Below are positions 9,330 to 16,500 of a DNA stretch of 64,000 bases, in pieces. This DNA is from Deltaproteobacteria bacterium (GTDB taxonomy: Bacteria > Myxococcota_A > UBA9160 > UBA4427). Location of the stretch: positions 62,001 through 126,000 of the forward strand of contig JAJDAO010000050.1 of the NCBI GenBank assembly GCA_029261835.1, read 5' to 3'. Under the pieces are notes generated by a model, which was given only the letters and a program-made list of their open reading frames with translations, was not told the origin of the DNA and ran no database searches. The stretch's first letter is position 1, and each line of letters starts with the position of its first letter. Position numbers and translations under genes: made by a program.

Positions 9330-9704
9330 ATGAGATGGGTGTTCCGGATTTCGATCGCTTTGGTGCTCTTGCTATCCGTTCTCTGGGTCGGTGGGCGCCT
9401 ATACAGCGACTATTGGATGCGCGAAGCGGGGGAGGCGGTCGACTCCGCAGTTGCCGCAATCGCGGATGGGGAGACTCCGGCGAACGTAGGCTTTGACAAG
9501 TCCTTCGATGTCACCGAGCTCTCTGAAGCTCTCTCCGCTGGCTCTCGCATAGTCGGGTTCGACAACATCCCATTTGGTTTTCGTGACTACGAGGTCATGA
9601 TTCGGGTCTCCAATGGTGACCAGTACAACTTCGACGCATTCCATCGTAACGGCGCGTGGGCGCTCACATGCTGCAATCATTGGGAGGCGGCGGAGCTTCC
9701 GTGA
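9330..9704 (+). CDS. Small membrane-anchored protein, function unknown
   Basis: A 124-residue protein starting at ATG 9330. An N-terminal hydrophobic helix (FRISIALVLLLSVLWVGGRLY) is either a signal anchor or an uncleaved signal peptide. A soluble domain of about 95 residues follows and ends with CCNHWEA. No family is recognised. The gene is plus-strand, small and AT-richer than the chromosome around it. It is the first of the array of unrelated small genes and is preceded by GTTAGAC (9303-9309). The left end of the IS481-like element lies eight bases beyond the stop codon, so whatever originally followed this gene has been displaced by the insertion. Confidence 0.6.
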   Translation: MRWVFRISIALVLLLSVLWVGGRLYSDYWMREAGEAVDSAVAAIADGETPANVGFDKSFDVTELSEALSAGSRIVGFDNIPFGFRDYEVMIRVSNGDQYNFDAFHRNGAWALTCCNHWEAAELP

Positions 9705-9711
9705 TCTGAAC

Positions 9712-11015
9712 GGCCGGACACATCGTTAACACTTTAGTCCGGGGACATCCTTTACACCTGTGGATTTCTCATTCTCCGTCCCAGCGCATCTTCGACCTTG
9801 AGGATGCGCTCGTCCATCTGGCCAAGCCGGACGTGGCTGTAGTACACGTCCCAGATTCCATCGCCGACTTCCTCGAGCCCAATGTACTGCCCCTCGAGCA
9901 AATGCGAGAGGGGCACTCTCTTGCTCGCCCACCGGAACCCACCGTTGCGGCTCATGAGCCGTTTCTCGTAGTGGGCGGGATACTCGATCGGCGGGAGTTT
10001 CGTTGGGAACTCGCGAGGGGACGGCTGATATCGCGAAGCCGGCGTCTCCTGGTCGAGGGCTTCATGAGGACGTTCTTCATTGAACTCTCTGCGAAAGTGA
10101 TCGAAGCGTCTTTGTTGCCCTCGCATTGTGGCGCCGGGAGGCCGCGTCGTCTCTTGCTTGAGTGTCTTGTGCATGCGCTCGTGGCGCCCGTTCTGTTGTG
10201 GCTTTCCAGGTTCGATCAGCTCCGGGTAGATGCCGAGTCGGATCCACCAGATCGAGAGGCGGCTGAGTCTGCCGATCGCCGTCGTGGCGAATGGCACGCC
10301 GTTGTCGGATCGGATGATCGAGGGCAGGCCATACTCGATGAAGGCCCCTCGAAACACAGGCTTGGCACCCTTGTGGGCGGTTGATGGCAATCCGTGGCAG
10401 CGAAGGATGAAGCGTGCGCAGCCGTCCGTGAGGGTCAGGGGGTAGCAGTAGATCCCGTCCAAGGTCTTGAACTCGCCCTTGTAGTCAACGCACCAGGTGT
10501 CGTTGGGAGCACCCATCGACTGGGCAGGCTTGCCTTTGTGCCCAGGATACTGCCGCCGTCGCTTCTTCTCGACCATGCCATGGCGGGAAAGAAGATCGCA
10601 GACCGTTGATCTCGCGGGCCAGGTCACCATGGGGTGCCGCTTCTTCAGGATGGTCAGGAGCTTCTTTGCACCCCAATAGGGATGCTTGCTCCGCAGTTCG
10701 AGGATCGCCTCCGTGATCTCGATGGCCGTCTCGTGCGAGCACCCTTCCGGCCGTCTCGAGCGCTCTTCGAGTCCCTGAAAGCCCTCCGCCTCGAACCGCT
10801 CTACCCACTTGTATCCCGTGGGCCGGCTGATCCCGTAGCGGCGGCAGAGCTCCGCCATCTCGAAGGAGCCTCGAATGTAGTCCTGGATGAACAATCGCTT
10901 CTGGTCCATGGTTGACGTCTCGCTCCAAGGCATCGGTGGCCACCTCCTGGCCACCGATGGTGCGAAATGTGTAAACCATGTCCCTGGACTGATGTGTAAA
11001 GGATGTGTCTGGACC
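9712..11015 (-). mobile_element. IS481-family insertion sequence (about 1.3 kb)
   Basis: A complete-looking element with one transposase gene on the minus strand and imperfect terminal inverted repeats of about 45-50 bp. Each end contains two tandem copies, 25 bp apart, of a motif close to CCGGRSACATCSTTTACAC: 9714 and 9739 on the left, and the complement ending near 11014 and 10989 on the right. The transposase stop codon lies inside the left inner repeat. No target-site duplication could be made out. The element sits between a small membrane-protein gene and the first cassette-type repeat (11029). Confidence 0.82.
9752..10933 (-). CDS. IS481-family transposase (DDE, rve integrase core)
   Basis: A 393-residue transposase. 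The N-terminal helix-turn-helix (residues about 15-65: AELCRRYGISRPTGYKWVERF) binds DNA. The integrase catalytic core follows, with the three acidic residues visible in WCVDYKGEF (first Asp), IRSDNGVPF (second Asp) and NGRHERMHKTLKQE (Glu). The C-terminus has the usual RPHEALDQETPASRY motif of this family. The frame is intact, so the element may still be active. ATG 10933 is chosen over an upstream extension that would run through the terminal repeat. The translation ends at a TAA inside the left terminal repeat. Confidence 0.92.
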   Translation of the reverse strand: MPWSETSTMDQKRLFIQDYIRGSFEMAELCRRYGISRPTGYKWVERFEAEGFQGLEERSRRPEGCSHETAIEITEAILELRSKHPYWGAKKLLTILKKRHPMVTWPARSTVCDLLSRHGMVEKKRRRQYPGHKGKPAQSMGAPNDTWCVDYKGEFKTLDGIYCYPLTLTDGCARFILRCHGLPSTAHKGAKPVFRGAFIEYGLPSIIRSDNGVPFATTAIGRLSRLSIWWIRLGIYPELIEPGKPQQNGRHERMHKTLKQETTRPPGATMRGQQRRFDHFRREFNEERPHEALDQETPASRYQPSPREFPTKLPPIEYPAHYEKRLMSRNGGFRWASKRVPLSHLLEGQYIGLEEVGDGIWDVYYSHVRLGQMDERILKVEDALGRRMRNPQV

Positions 11016-11028
11016 GTACCAGAGCGCC

Positions 11029-11161
11029 GCCCAACAACGGCATGCAGTCGCACGTTGAAGGGCGCGGCTCCGATTTCCGCTGTACTGTCTGGCACTGGCC
11101 AATTCAGGCCCAGCGTACTCGGCGGTGCCCCTCGAAACCGCTGAAGCGCGATCCGTTGCGC
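11029..11161 (+). repeat. Cassette-type intergenic repeat S1 (attC-like)
   Basis: It begins with GCCCAAC (11029-11035), which fits the attC consensus RYYYAAC, followed by AACGGCATGCAG. It ends with GATCCGTTGCGCAGCGG, where GTTGCGC occupies the place of GTTRRRY, 12 bp before the next start codon. It is 133 bp long, the same as S4, and aligns with S4 over its right half (TGTAC-GT, TTCAGG-CCAGCG-ACTCGGCG, TCCGTTG-GC). The IS481-like element ends 14 bp upstream. Homology between copies is seen directly; identity as attC is inference. Confidence 0.55.
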
Positions 11162-11173
11162 AGCGGAGAATCA

Positions 11174-11602
11174 ATGTCAGTGCGGATCTCGTATTGGGCA
11201 GCTGCGGCGTCACTTCTGTCAGTCGCGTGCGCCACCACGCCGACCTCCGGCGACGATTGGGCCGCCGTTCTCTACGGAAGTTGGGGATGGACGCAGGGTG
11301 AACTCACGTGCGAGGCCAATCCGCACGAGATCGCCTTCAGCTCCGGTCGAAGGTTCATAGATCTTGAGTTCCGAGAACCCGTTCCCGGGGCCAGAGGTAC
11401 TCCGGAGAGGCACTACCGCTATCGCGTTTTGAAACTCGGTTCATCGTCAGCTCGAATGCAAATCGAAGGTGAGACTCGAATGACGGATGAAGGTGAATTG
11501 GTCGTCTGGGATCTCGTGATGCTCACGCACGATGAGTACTGCTGGCATCGAACCGACTGGCCGGCCGGGGCGTGTACCGCTCGAATCGCACGCTGCGACT
11601 AG
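11174..11602 (+). CDS. Small putative lipoprotein
   Basis: A 142-residue protein starting at ATG 11174 after GGAG at suitable distance. The leader ends in LLSVAC, a type II signal peptidase site, so lipidation and periplasmic or outer-membrane location are likely. The mature part (about 120 residues) starts with a linker and contains YGSWGWTQGELTCEANP, RFIDLEFREP and four cysteines near the end (CWHR, ACTARIARC). No family is recognised, although small beta-rich lipoproteins of this type are common. It is flanked by repeats S1 and S2, with S2 starting 14 bp after the stop, as for a gene cassette. Confidence 0.65.
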   Translation: MSVRISYWAAAASLLSVACATTPTSGDDWAAVLYGSWGWTQGELTCEANPHEIAFSSGRRFIDLEFREPVPGARGTPERHYRYRVLKLGSSSARMQIEGETRMTDEGELVVWDLVMLTHDEYCWHRTDWPAGACTARIARCD

Positions 11603-11616
11603 AGTACGCGCTTGCC

Positions 11617-11780
11617 CCCCAACAAGGCGCTGAGCTGGACGTGAAGTAGCGTGGTCGAATAGCTCGCCGTACCGTTCCGGTATCAACCTCTTGAGGCTCG
11701 GCGGAGTCCGGCGGCGCTATTCAACGCCGCCTATCGACGATCCGATAGCCGGCAGCGCAGCGACGCCTGGTCCGCCTCGG
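11617..11780 (+). repeat. Cassette-type intergenic repeat S2 (attC-like)
   Basis: It starts with CCCCAAC (11617-11623) and AAGGCGCTGAGCTGGACG, 14 bp after a stop codon. It aligns with S4 over about 90 bp, including GTACCGTTCCGG-ATCAACC in both copies. The right end has GATCCGATAGCCGGC in place of the GATCCGTTG box, so it looks eroded. The right boundary is approximate. Confidence 0.5.
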
Positions 11781-11795
11781 GCTACCATCGCGACC

Positions 11796-12098
11796 ATGGT
11801 GTTGGAGGTCGCGATTCTGAACATTCGTCTCGGTGAATCCGCGGCGTTCGAAGCGGCCTTCCTCGAGGCTCAGCAGATCATCTCCGCCAGCCGAGGCTAC
11901 CAGCGGCATGAGCTCAGGCGGTGCGTCGAAGCAACTGACCAATACCTCCTGCTCGTCTGGTGGGATTCCCTGGAGAGCCATACGGAGGGCTTTAGGCAAT
12001 CGCCCGAGTACCAACGCTGGCGTGAGCTGCTTCACCACTTCTACGACCCCTTCCCAACAGTGGAGCACTATGTGGTGGTTCCGGGGGCTTCCGTCTAA
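11796..12098 (+). CDS. ABM (antibiotic biosynthesis monooxygenase)-family protein
   Basis: A 100-residue ferredoxin-like alpha/beta protein. The pattern VAILNIRLGESAAFEAAFLEAQ at the N-terminus, GYQRHELRRC in the middle, YLLLVWWDSLESHTEGFRQS and a C-terminal YVVVP strand is typical of the ABM/Dabb dimeric barrel family (PF03992-like). Members include cofactor-free monooxygenases, haem-degrading enzymes and proteins of unknown role, so the reaction is not predictable. ATG 11796 is the first start that gives the family N-terminus; a longer in-frame extension runs back through repeat S2. The stop codon lies inside GTCTAAC, the first box of repeat S3. Confidence 0.8.
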   Translation: MVLEVAILNIRLGESAAFEAAFLEAQQIISASRGYQRHELRRCVEATDQYLLLVWWDSLESHTEGFRQSPEYQRWRELLHHFYDPFPTVEHYVVVPGASV

Positions 12099-12217
12099 CC
12101 AGGCAAGGAAGCTGACCGGCCATAGCTCTGTCCGGTTCTGGTAGCATCCTGGCGGCGGTACTAGTTGCCTTGCCGTTGGCGGTCAGCGGCCGGCAGCTGA
12201 TCGCCGATCCGTTGGGA
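12093..12217 (+). repeat. Cassette-type intergenic repeat S3 (attC-like)
   Basis: GTCTAAC (12093-12099, fits RYYYAAC) overlaps the TAA stop of the preceding gene. The right end GATCCGTTGGGAAGCGG (GTTGGGA at 12211-12217) matches the right ends of S1 and S4 and lies 12 bp before the next start codon. It is 125 bp long. The interior is more diverged from the other copies than the ends are. Confidence 0.5.
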
Positions 12218-12229
12218 AGCGGATGCGAC

Positions 12230-12838
12230 ATGGTTGATCTTCGTGCGGAAGCCTTCGGACCCCCGGGCGATGCATCCCGGCACCTCGCGCTCGCCGAGCT
12301 CGAAGCGGGTCTGCATGCCTTGCCTACACCTCCGAGGGACTCTGGAGAGCTCGCCCTCATCGCCCGGCGTCGGGCCGATGGGAAGCGAGAGACATCGGAG
12401 CGGGTGCTCCTCACTTCGGAGGAAGGGGTGCCGGGCGACGGCTGGAGCCAACGCCCGCCCCGGGATCCTGAGGCGCAGCTCGCCGTGATGAGCTACGACG
12501 TGGCCACGCTCATCGCGAACGGGCAGTCGCTGACCGTCTTCGGAGATAATCTGTTCGTTCGCCTCGACCTCTCCGAGAGTAATCTCCCTGCCGGCACGCG
12601 TCTTCGAGTGGGAAAGGCTCTCGTTGAGGTCACTCCGAAGCCGCACAATGGATGCCAGAAGTTCAAGCAGCGCTTCGGCCCCGACGCGCTGCGCTTCGTT
12701 CAAGCGCAAGAGACACGGGCACTCAACTTGCGGGGCATCTACTGGAAGGTCGTAGCACCGGGCGAGATGAACGTAGGAGCGCCGATCAAGGTGGTTTCGC
12801 GCCCTCCTCATAGCGAGCGCGAACAGCCGGGCGCGTAG
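12230..12838 (+). CDS. MOSC-domain protein
   Basis: A protein of about 202 residues. The segment EGVPGDGW, followed by LAVMSYDVATLIANG, FGDNLFVRLDL, GTRLRVGKALVEVTPKPHNGC (Cys about 140) and KFKQRFG, is the order of motifs in MOSC domains (the C-terminal domain of molybdenum cofactor sulfurases, and stand-alone forms such as YiiM). The conserved Cys is thought to carry or bind sulfur/molybdopterin. ATG 12230 is chosen because the family start is near and a longer frame would run through repeat S3. The C-terminal tail SRPPHSEREQPGA is not part of the fold. It is a typical single-gene cassette between repeats S3 and S4. Confidence 0.85.
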   Translation: MVDLRAEAFGPPGDASRHLALAELEAGLHALPTPPRDSGELALIARRRADGKRETSERVLLTSEEGVPGDGWSQRPPRDPEAQLAVMSYDVATLIANGQSLTVFGDNLFVRLDLSESNLPAGTRLRVGKALVEVTPKPHNGCQKFKQRFGPDALRFVQAQETRALNLRGIYWKVVAPGEMNVGAPIKVVSRPPHSEREQPGA

Positions 12839-12866
12839 TTGACACATTTCGCAGCATCGGTGGCCA
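12838..12866 (+). mobile_element. Relic of an IS481-like element end
   Basis: About 29 bp (GTTGACACATTTCGCAGCATCG and onward) match, with about three differences, the reverse complement of the inner right end of the IS481-like element (about 10946-10976). Its hypothetical translation THFAASVANR parallels THFAPSVARR upstream of the transposase. No transposase sequence remains. It lies directly before the first box of repeat S4, just as the full element lies directly before S1, but in the opposite orientation. Confidence 0.7.
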
Positions 12867-12994
12867 ACAGAGCGTCGAGCCGGACGCGGAATAGCGCGGT
12901 TCAATCTGTCGTTGTACCGTTCCGGCATCAACCTTCTCAGGTCCAGCGCACTCGGCGACGCTTTTCAAGTTCACTGATGCCGGGTCCGTTGGGC
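12862..12994 (+). repeat. Cassette-type intergenic repeat S4 (attC-like)
   Basis: GGCCAAC (12862-12868) and AGAGCGTCGAGCCGGACGCG begin the copy and GTCCGTTGGGCGGCG ends it. GTTGGGC (12988-12994) fits the attC right box GTTRRRY exactly and pairs with GCCAAC at the left. Length 133 bp, identical to S1. The left half aligns with S2 and the right half with S1 and S2. Confidence 0.58.
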
Positions 12995-13474
12995 GGCGCT
13001 CGGTCTTCGTATCTCGTGACTAGTGAATCAGGTCTGCCCGATCCGGGCGAGCTTCGTGACGAAGTTCTCACTCTCCAACTTCGCGAGACCACACCACCTG
13101 TGCCCGATCGAGGCTGGGTACCCGCATACCATTTCGCGGTCGCTCTGTCCGACTCGCAGGCGGCCGTCGGGACCCTGAGGCTCCGGGTGGGCTCGAACGA
13201 GTCCCTCCATCTCTATGCTGGGCATGTCGGCTACGAGATCGACGAGGCTCACCGCGGTCATCGCTACGCGGCTCGGGCGGTCCGCCTCGTCGTCCCGCTT
13301 GCACGGCGCCTCGGGCTGGAGCCACTCTGGATCACCTGCGACCCTGAGAACGCAGCCTCGCGGCGCACCTGCGAGCTGCTCGGCGCTGAGTTCGTCGAGA
13401 CCGTGGCGATCCCAGAGTCGCACGAGATGTACGCGGAAGGGGCTCGTCTGCGTTCGCGATACAGGCTGTCGTGA
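12977..13474 (+). CDS. GNAT-family N-acetyltransferase
   Basis: About 165 residues from ATG 12977. The acetyl-CoA motif is clear: AGHVGYEIDEAHRGHRYAARAVRLVVPLARRLG contains the V/I-Y-x-I-D-x-x-x-R-G-x-x-x-A pattern, followed by LWITCDPENAASRRTCELLGAEFVE, the conserved Asn-rich loop and final helix of RimJ/RimL-like GNATs. ATG 12977 lies inside repeat S4, so an in-frame GTG at 13016 (VTSESGLPDPGELRD) may be the real start; neither has a strong ribosome binding site. Substrate unknown; small acetyltransferases are frequent integron cassette products. Repeat S5 begins 14 bp after the stop. Confidence 0.82.
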   Translation: MPGPLGGARSSYLVTSESGLPDPGELRDEVLTLQLRETTPPVPDRGWVPAYHFAVALSDSQAAVGTLRLRVGSNESLHLYAGHVGYEIDEAHRGHRYAARAVRLVVPLARRLGLEPLWITCDPENAASRRTCELLGAEFVETVAIPESHEMYAEGARLRSRYRLS

Positions 13475-13487
13475 ATCGTCTGCGCTG

Positions 13488-13606
13488 CCCCATCAGGCGT
13501 TGAACCGGACCGTCAACAGCCCGCTTCAATTGACCGCGCGTGCCCTCTGGCGGCATACTCGAGCAACTCGGCGAGACCGGTCAGCGCTGTTGCGGGCCGG
13601 TTGGCG
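13488..13606 (+). repeat. Cassette-type intergenic repeat S5 (attC-like, divergent)
   Basis: It starts with CCCCATC (a mismatch to RYYYAAC) and AGGCGTTGAACCGGAC, 14 bp after a stop codon, and ends near GGCCGGTTGGCGCTGG. AACCGGAC and GGCCGGTT can pair. The interior 13514-13565 aligns with S6 at 15482-15533 in 40 of 52 positions, including the shared TGGCGGCATACT. Confidence 0.5.
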
Positions 13607-13662
13607 CTGGCTCGTGCAGCTGGTCGCCCTGCGAAACTGGCGCCAGCCTCTGAGGTCGATCG

Positions 13663-14064
13663 ATGAAGGCTGTGAAGATCGTCGCGATCGCGGTCGTGGC
13701 ATACGTGGGAATCATCGTCGCGTTCGAATCACTGATCGGGTACTTCCAGCCCGCTGACGGATCGACACTGATCATCACTACCATCGATGGCGACGGAGTC
13801 CCGTATGACCGGGTCGTGTCTCGCCTCGAGAGCAATGGCCAGCTCTACGTCGCAACCAACCACTGGATCCGTGCCTGGTACAACCGCGTGCTGGAGAAAC
13901 CGGACGTGCACCTCACGCTGGATGGCGAAGAGGGCGACTACCGGGCCGTGCCCGTCACTGGTGCGGAGCACGATCGCGTCGCCAGCGAGAACGGCCTGGG
14001 GGTAGTCCTGCGGATCCTGACCGGTTTCCCGCCGAGATACTTCGTCCGGCTGGATCCCCGCTAG
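13663..14064 (+). CDS. Deazaflavin-dependent nitroreductase-like protein with membrane anchor
   Basis: A 133-residue protein. An N-terminal hydrophobic helix (VAIAVVAYVGIIVAFESLIG) is followed by a compact split-beta-barrel domain with LIITTIDGDGVPYDRVV, LYVATNHWIRAWYNRVLEKPDVHL and YRAVPVTGAEHDRV. This order matches the DUF385/deazaflavin (F420)-dependent nitroreductase and PNPOx-like family, where the strand-turn-strand after the anchor binds the cofactor. Whether this host makes F420 cannot be told from the window. The start follows TGAGGT at suitable distance. It is one of the single-gene units of the array; no clear repeat follows its stop codon. Confidence 0.75.
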   Translation: MKAVKIVAIAVVAYVGIIVAFESLIGYFQPADGSTLIITTIDGDGVPYDRVVSRLESNGQLYVATNHWIRAWYNRVLEKPDVHLTLDGEEGDYRAVPVTGAEHDRVASENGLGVVLRILTGFPPRYFVRLDPR

Positions 14065-14201
14065 CGGGTCGGGTGGCCCGGCGGGGCCGCCACGGTGAGC
14101 ACACCTCGGCGGCGTGACTTCGCGTTTGAAGTGCAGCACGAGCACCCGGCGTGCTGGCTGCAGCTCGTAGCGAACCGAGACCTCCGGTGACAGGTTCTGG
14201 C

Positions 14202-15338
14202 TCAGTCGGCCGCGTCGAATACCATGGCCTCAAGGTCCAGGAGCATCAGACCCAGGCCGTTTCCGGGCGGCGCGTCCGAGTGACGGAGTTGGAAGACGAC
14301 ATGGCGCCCGTCGGGGCTCACCGCGGAGTTGCTCACACCATAGCCCCGGTAGCGGTTGAACCGCGTGAGCCGCCTCCACTGCGCGTCTCCATCCAGAGTG
14401 AGTCTCCACAGGTCGAGATCGTGAGGGATGAAGACGCGGTCGAGCTCGCGGGTTACGAGCGTGGAACGGCCATCGGGGAACACGCCGTCCGCTTCGTCGA
14501 ACCAGGGGCTCTGCGAATAGGCTCGAATCTCTCCGGTCTCCAGGTGCACACCCATGACCTCCCCGCCGCGATGGTTGAAGGCGGTGAAGAGGAGCTCGTC
14601 TTCGGCCGGGGGGCGGAAGTCCTGTGCTTCGAGCACGGAGAGCCGAGCAACGTCGCGACGCTCCAGCACGCGTCTCCGCTTCACGAGGGTTGGCGTGCCA
14701 TGCTCGTACTCGAGCTCGCCGATCCAGAGCTCGGACGTACCGAACAGGGCCTGCAGGATGAAGCCCCAGGTGGTGTAGTCGATGCTCGAGCGCGCCCAGG
14801 CGATTCGAAGGCGATGGCGAGCGGCGGCGATTCCCTCCCAGCACGGCTCGCCCAGTGGCACCGGCACTCCGTCGAAGGGGCGACGCAGGACCCAGAGAAC
14901 GCCGTCGAAACGCCCTTCCTCCGGATCGTCCGAGTTGCTGTCGCGTTCCACGGGCCCGCAAAGGATCAGGTCACCGTTCGAGAGATGGTGAACGCGCGAG
15001 AATCCCGCGTGCTCGAAGTGCGCCGTAAGATTCCGGAGTGACTTCGTCTCGAGCTGGTAGGCCCACACGTCTCCCGCCAGCGCATCGAGGAAGAGAATCC
15101 GCTGGCCATCGCGCGACCAATCGGCTCGCAGGCCGAAGTCTGTGAGCTGGGTGACCTCCGGCGGCAGACGCTCGAGCGGTGACCCGTCGAGCATGCCCAC
15201 CTCGGGGTCCTGCGGCCCGAGTCCGCAGCCGGTTGACGCGAGCAGCGCCGCAGCCATGAATGGCGCCTTCGCCCAGGCTCTCCAGCGACAGCGCGCGCGC
15301 CTCGATCGCGATCGTGGGTTGCACTCCGGGCGTCGCAT
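14202..15338 (-). CDS. TolB-like beta-propeller lipoprotein
   Basis: About 378 residues. The leader ends in LLASTGC, so the protein is probably a lipoprotein. The mature part has repeated blades of the TolB/WD40-like type: TDFGLRADWSRDGQRILFLD, GFSRVHHLSNGDLIL, LVTRELDRVFIPHDLDLWRLTLDG and SNSAVSPDGRHVVFQLRHS, each with the S-x-D-G-x-x-I/V-x-F core. A structural or binding role at the cell envelope is likely; no enzyme site is visible. The start could also be ATG 15257, immediately before the hydrophobic leader, or TTG 15380. It is the only minus-strand gene inside the 9.3-16.1 kb array. Confidence 0.72.
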   Translation of the reverse strand: MRRPECNPRSRSRRARCRWRAWAKAPFMAAALLASTGCGLGPQDPEVGMLDGSPLERLPPEVTQLTDFGLRADWSRDGQRILFLDALAGDVWAYQLETKSLRNLTAHFEHAGFSRVHHLSNGDLILCGPVERDSNSDDPEEGRFDGVLWVLRRPFDGVPVPLGEPCWEGIAAARHRLRIAWARSSIDYTTWGFILQALFGTSELWIGELEYEHGTPTLVKRRRVLERRDVARLSVLEAQDFRPPAEDELLFTAFNHRGGEVMGVHLETGEIRAYSQSPWFDEADGVFPDGRSTLVTRELDRVFIPHDLDLWRLTLDGDAQWRRLTRFNRYRGYGVSNSAVSPDGRHVVFQLRHSDAPPGNGLGLMLLDLEAMVFDAAD

Positions 15339-15481
15339 GGCTGGGAGTACGATACGGCTGTGGGAGAGCTTCTTCAACAAAGTTCAGGAGCGGTCGTCGG
15401 CTGCGGCGACGTCGGCCTCTCGCTGTTCGTTTCGGCGCATTCTCCTCGCGCGCCGGCCGCCAGGCCGTCGCGGCAGACCAG

Positions 15482-15533
15482 CAACAGCTCAGCTCGATTG
15501 ACCTCGAGTGTCGCCTGGCGGCATACTTGCGCA
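15482..15533 (+). repeat. Cassette-type intergenic repeat S6 (fragment)
   Basis: 52 bp aligning with S5 (13514-13565) at 40 of 52 positions: CAACAGC, ATTGACC, GTG, CTGGCGGCATACT and GCA are shared. It lies 77 bp before the VOC-family gene. Neither flanking simple-site box is convincing. The stretch TCGCCTGGC recurs at 16015, just before the next gene. Confidence 0.45.
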
Positions 15534-15610
15534 GCGATATGCAATGCAGCAGCTCAGTCTTCCAGGTGTGCCACGCTGTCCCGCAGCCGGAAATGATCTC
15601 GGTGTAATCA

Positions 15611-16006
15611 ATGAAGCAGTACTTGGGACTGACGGCCATCGTGGTGCGCGACTATGACGAGGCCATAGAGTTCTACACGCAGACTCTCGGATTCGATCTC
15701 GTGGAGGACACGTTTCTTCCCGAAGAACAGAAGCGCTGGGTAGTGGTTGCGCCGCGCGGAGCTCGGGGATGCCAGATACTGCTTGCGCGGGCGGTGGGCC
15801 AGGAGCAGACATCGCATGTCGGTAATCAGACGGGGGGACGCGTCTCCTTCTTCCTCTACACCGATGACTTCTGGCGTGACTACAGAGCCTACCAGCAGAG
15901 AGGCGTGGTCTTCGTGCGTGAACCCAAGACGGAGACGTACGGCACTGTGGCGGTCTTCCGAGATCTCTACGGCAACCTGTGGGATCTCTTGGAACCGAGT
16001 CCATAG
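15611..16006 (+). CDS. VOC (glyoxalase/bleomycin resistance) superfamily protein
   Basis: A 131-residue protein with both betaalphabetabetabeta modules: YLGLTAIVVRDYDEAIEFYTQTLGFDLVED at the N-terminus and VSFFLYTDDFWRDYRAYQQRGVVF with VFRDLYGNLWDLLEP at the C-terminus. The D-x-x-G-N-x-W/L-x-L-x-E/x ending is the family signature. The typical metal ligands are partly present (Glu in the last strand), so it may be a glyoxalase, a dioxygenase or a binding protein. VOC proteins are among the most common integron cassette products. It follows repeat fragment S6 and precedes a short intergenic stretch sharing TCGCCTGGC with it. Confidence 0.88.
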   Translation: MKQYLGLTAIVVRDYDEAIEFYTQTLGFDLVEDTFLPEEQKRWVVVAPRGARGCQILLARAVGQEQTSHVGNQTGGRVSFFLYTDDFWRDYRAYQQRGVVFVREPKTETYGTVAVFRDLYGNLWDLLEPSP

Positions 16007-16057
16007 CGACGCTGTCGCCTGGCTTCCGCTATGCTGCTGGACGAGGGCCATGGATTC

Positions 16058-16459
16058 ATGTCGACCGCTCGTTCTCTGAGCCTCTTCTTTGCAGCCGGCG
16101 CACTCGGGGGCCTAATCAACAGCCTCGTCGTATGGCTTTTCGGCGAGCTCGGTATCAGCCAGGCGCTCGGTGTTGCGATTGCTCCGTCCCTCTCGCCCTC
16201 GTGGCTCTACCCGCGGATCGTGTGGGGCGGAGTTTGGGGGTTGTTGTTCGCGCTGCCCCTCTCCATGGGCTGGCTTGCACGCGGCCTTGCGCTCAGCCTG
16301 GGTCCGAGCGCGGTTCAGCTCTTGCTGGTCTTTCCCGCGAAAGCCGGCAAGGGGCTTCTCGGGCTCGAGCTGGGCGCTCTCACGCCTCTCCTCGTTCTCT
16401 TCTTCAACGCCGTGTGGGGCGTCGTCGCGTCGTGGTGGGTTCGTGGTACTCGCGCGTAG
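16058..16459 (+). CDS. Small four-helix membrane protein, function unknown
   Basis: About 133 residues with four hydrophobic segments: SLFFAAGALGGLINSLVVWL, PRIVWGGVWGLLFALPLSMG, ALSLGPSAVQLLLVF and LTPLLVLFFNAVWGVVASWW. Gly-rich spacing and short loops suggest a compact inner-membrane protein. No family is recognised; a conserved pattern around IVWGGVWGLLF suggests an uncharacterised membrane family. An in-frame ATG at 16031 would add nine residues; 16058 fits the hydrophobic start better. It is the last gene of the array of small plus-strand genes. Confidence 0.65.
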   Translation: MSTARSLSLFFAAGALGGLINSLVVWLFGELGISQALGVAIAPSLSPSWLYPRIVWGGVWGLLFALPLSMGWLARGLALSLGPSAVQLLLVFPAKAGKGLLGLELGALTPLLVLFFNAVWGVVASWWVRGTRA

Positions 16460-16500
16460 AGGTATGTTGCTGCGGATGGGACGCTCCTGGGAGGTGCGAA

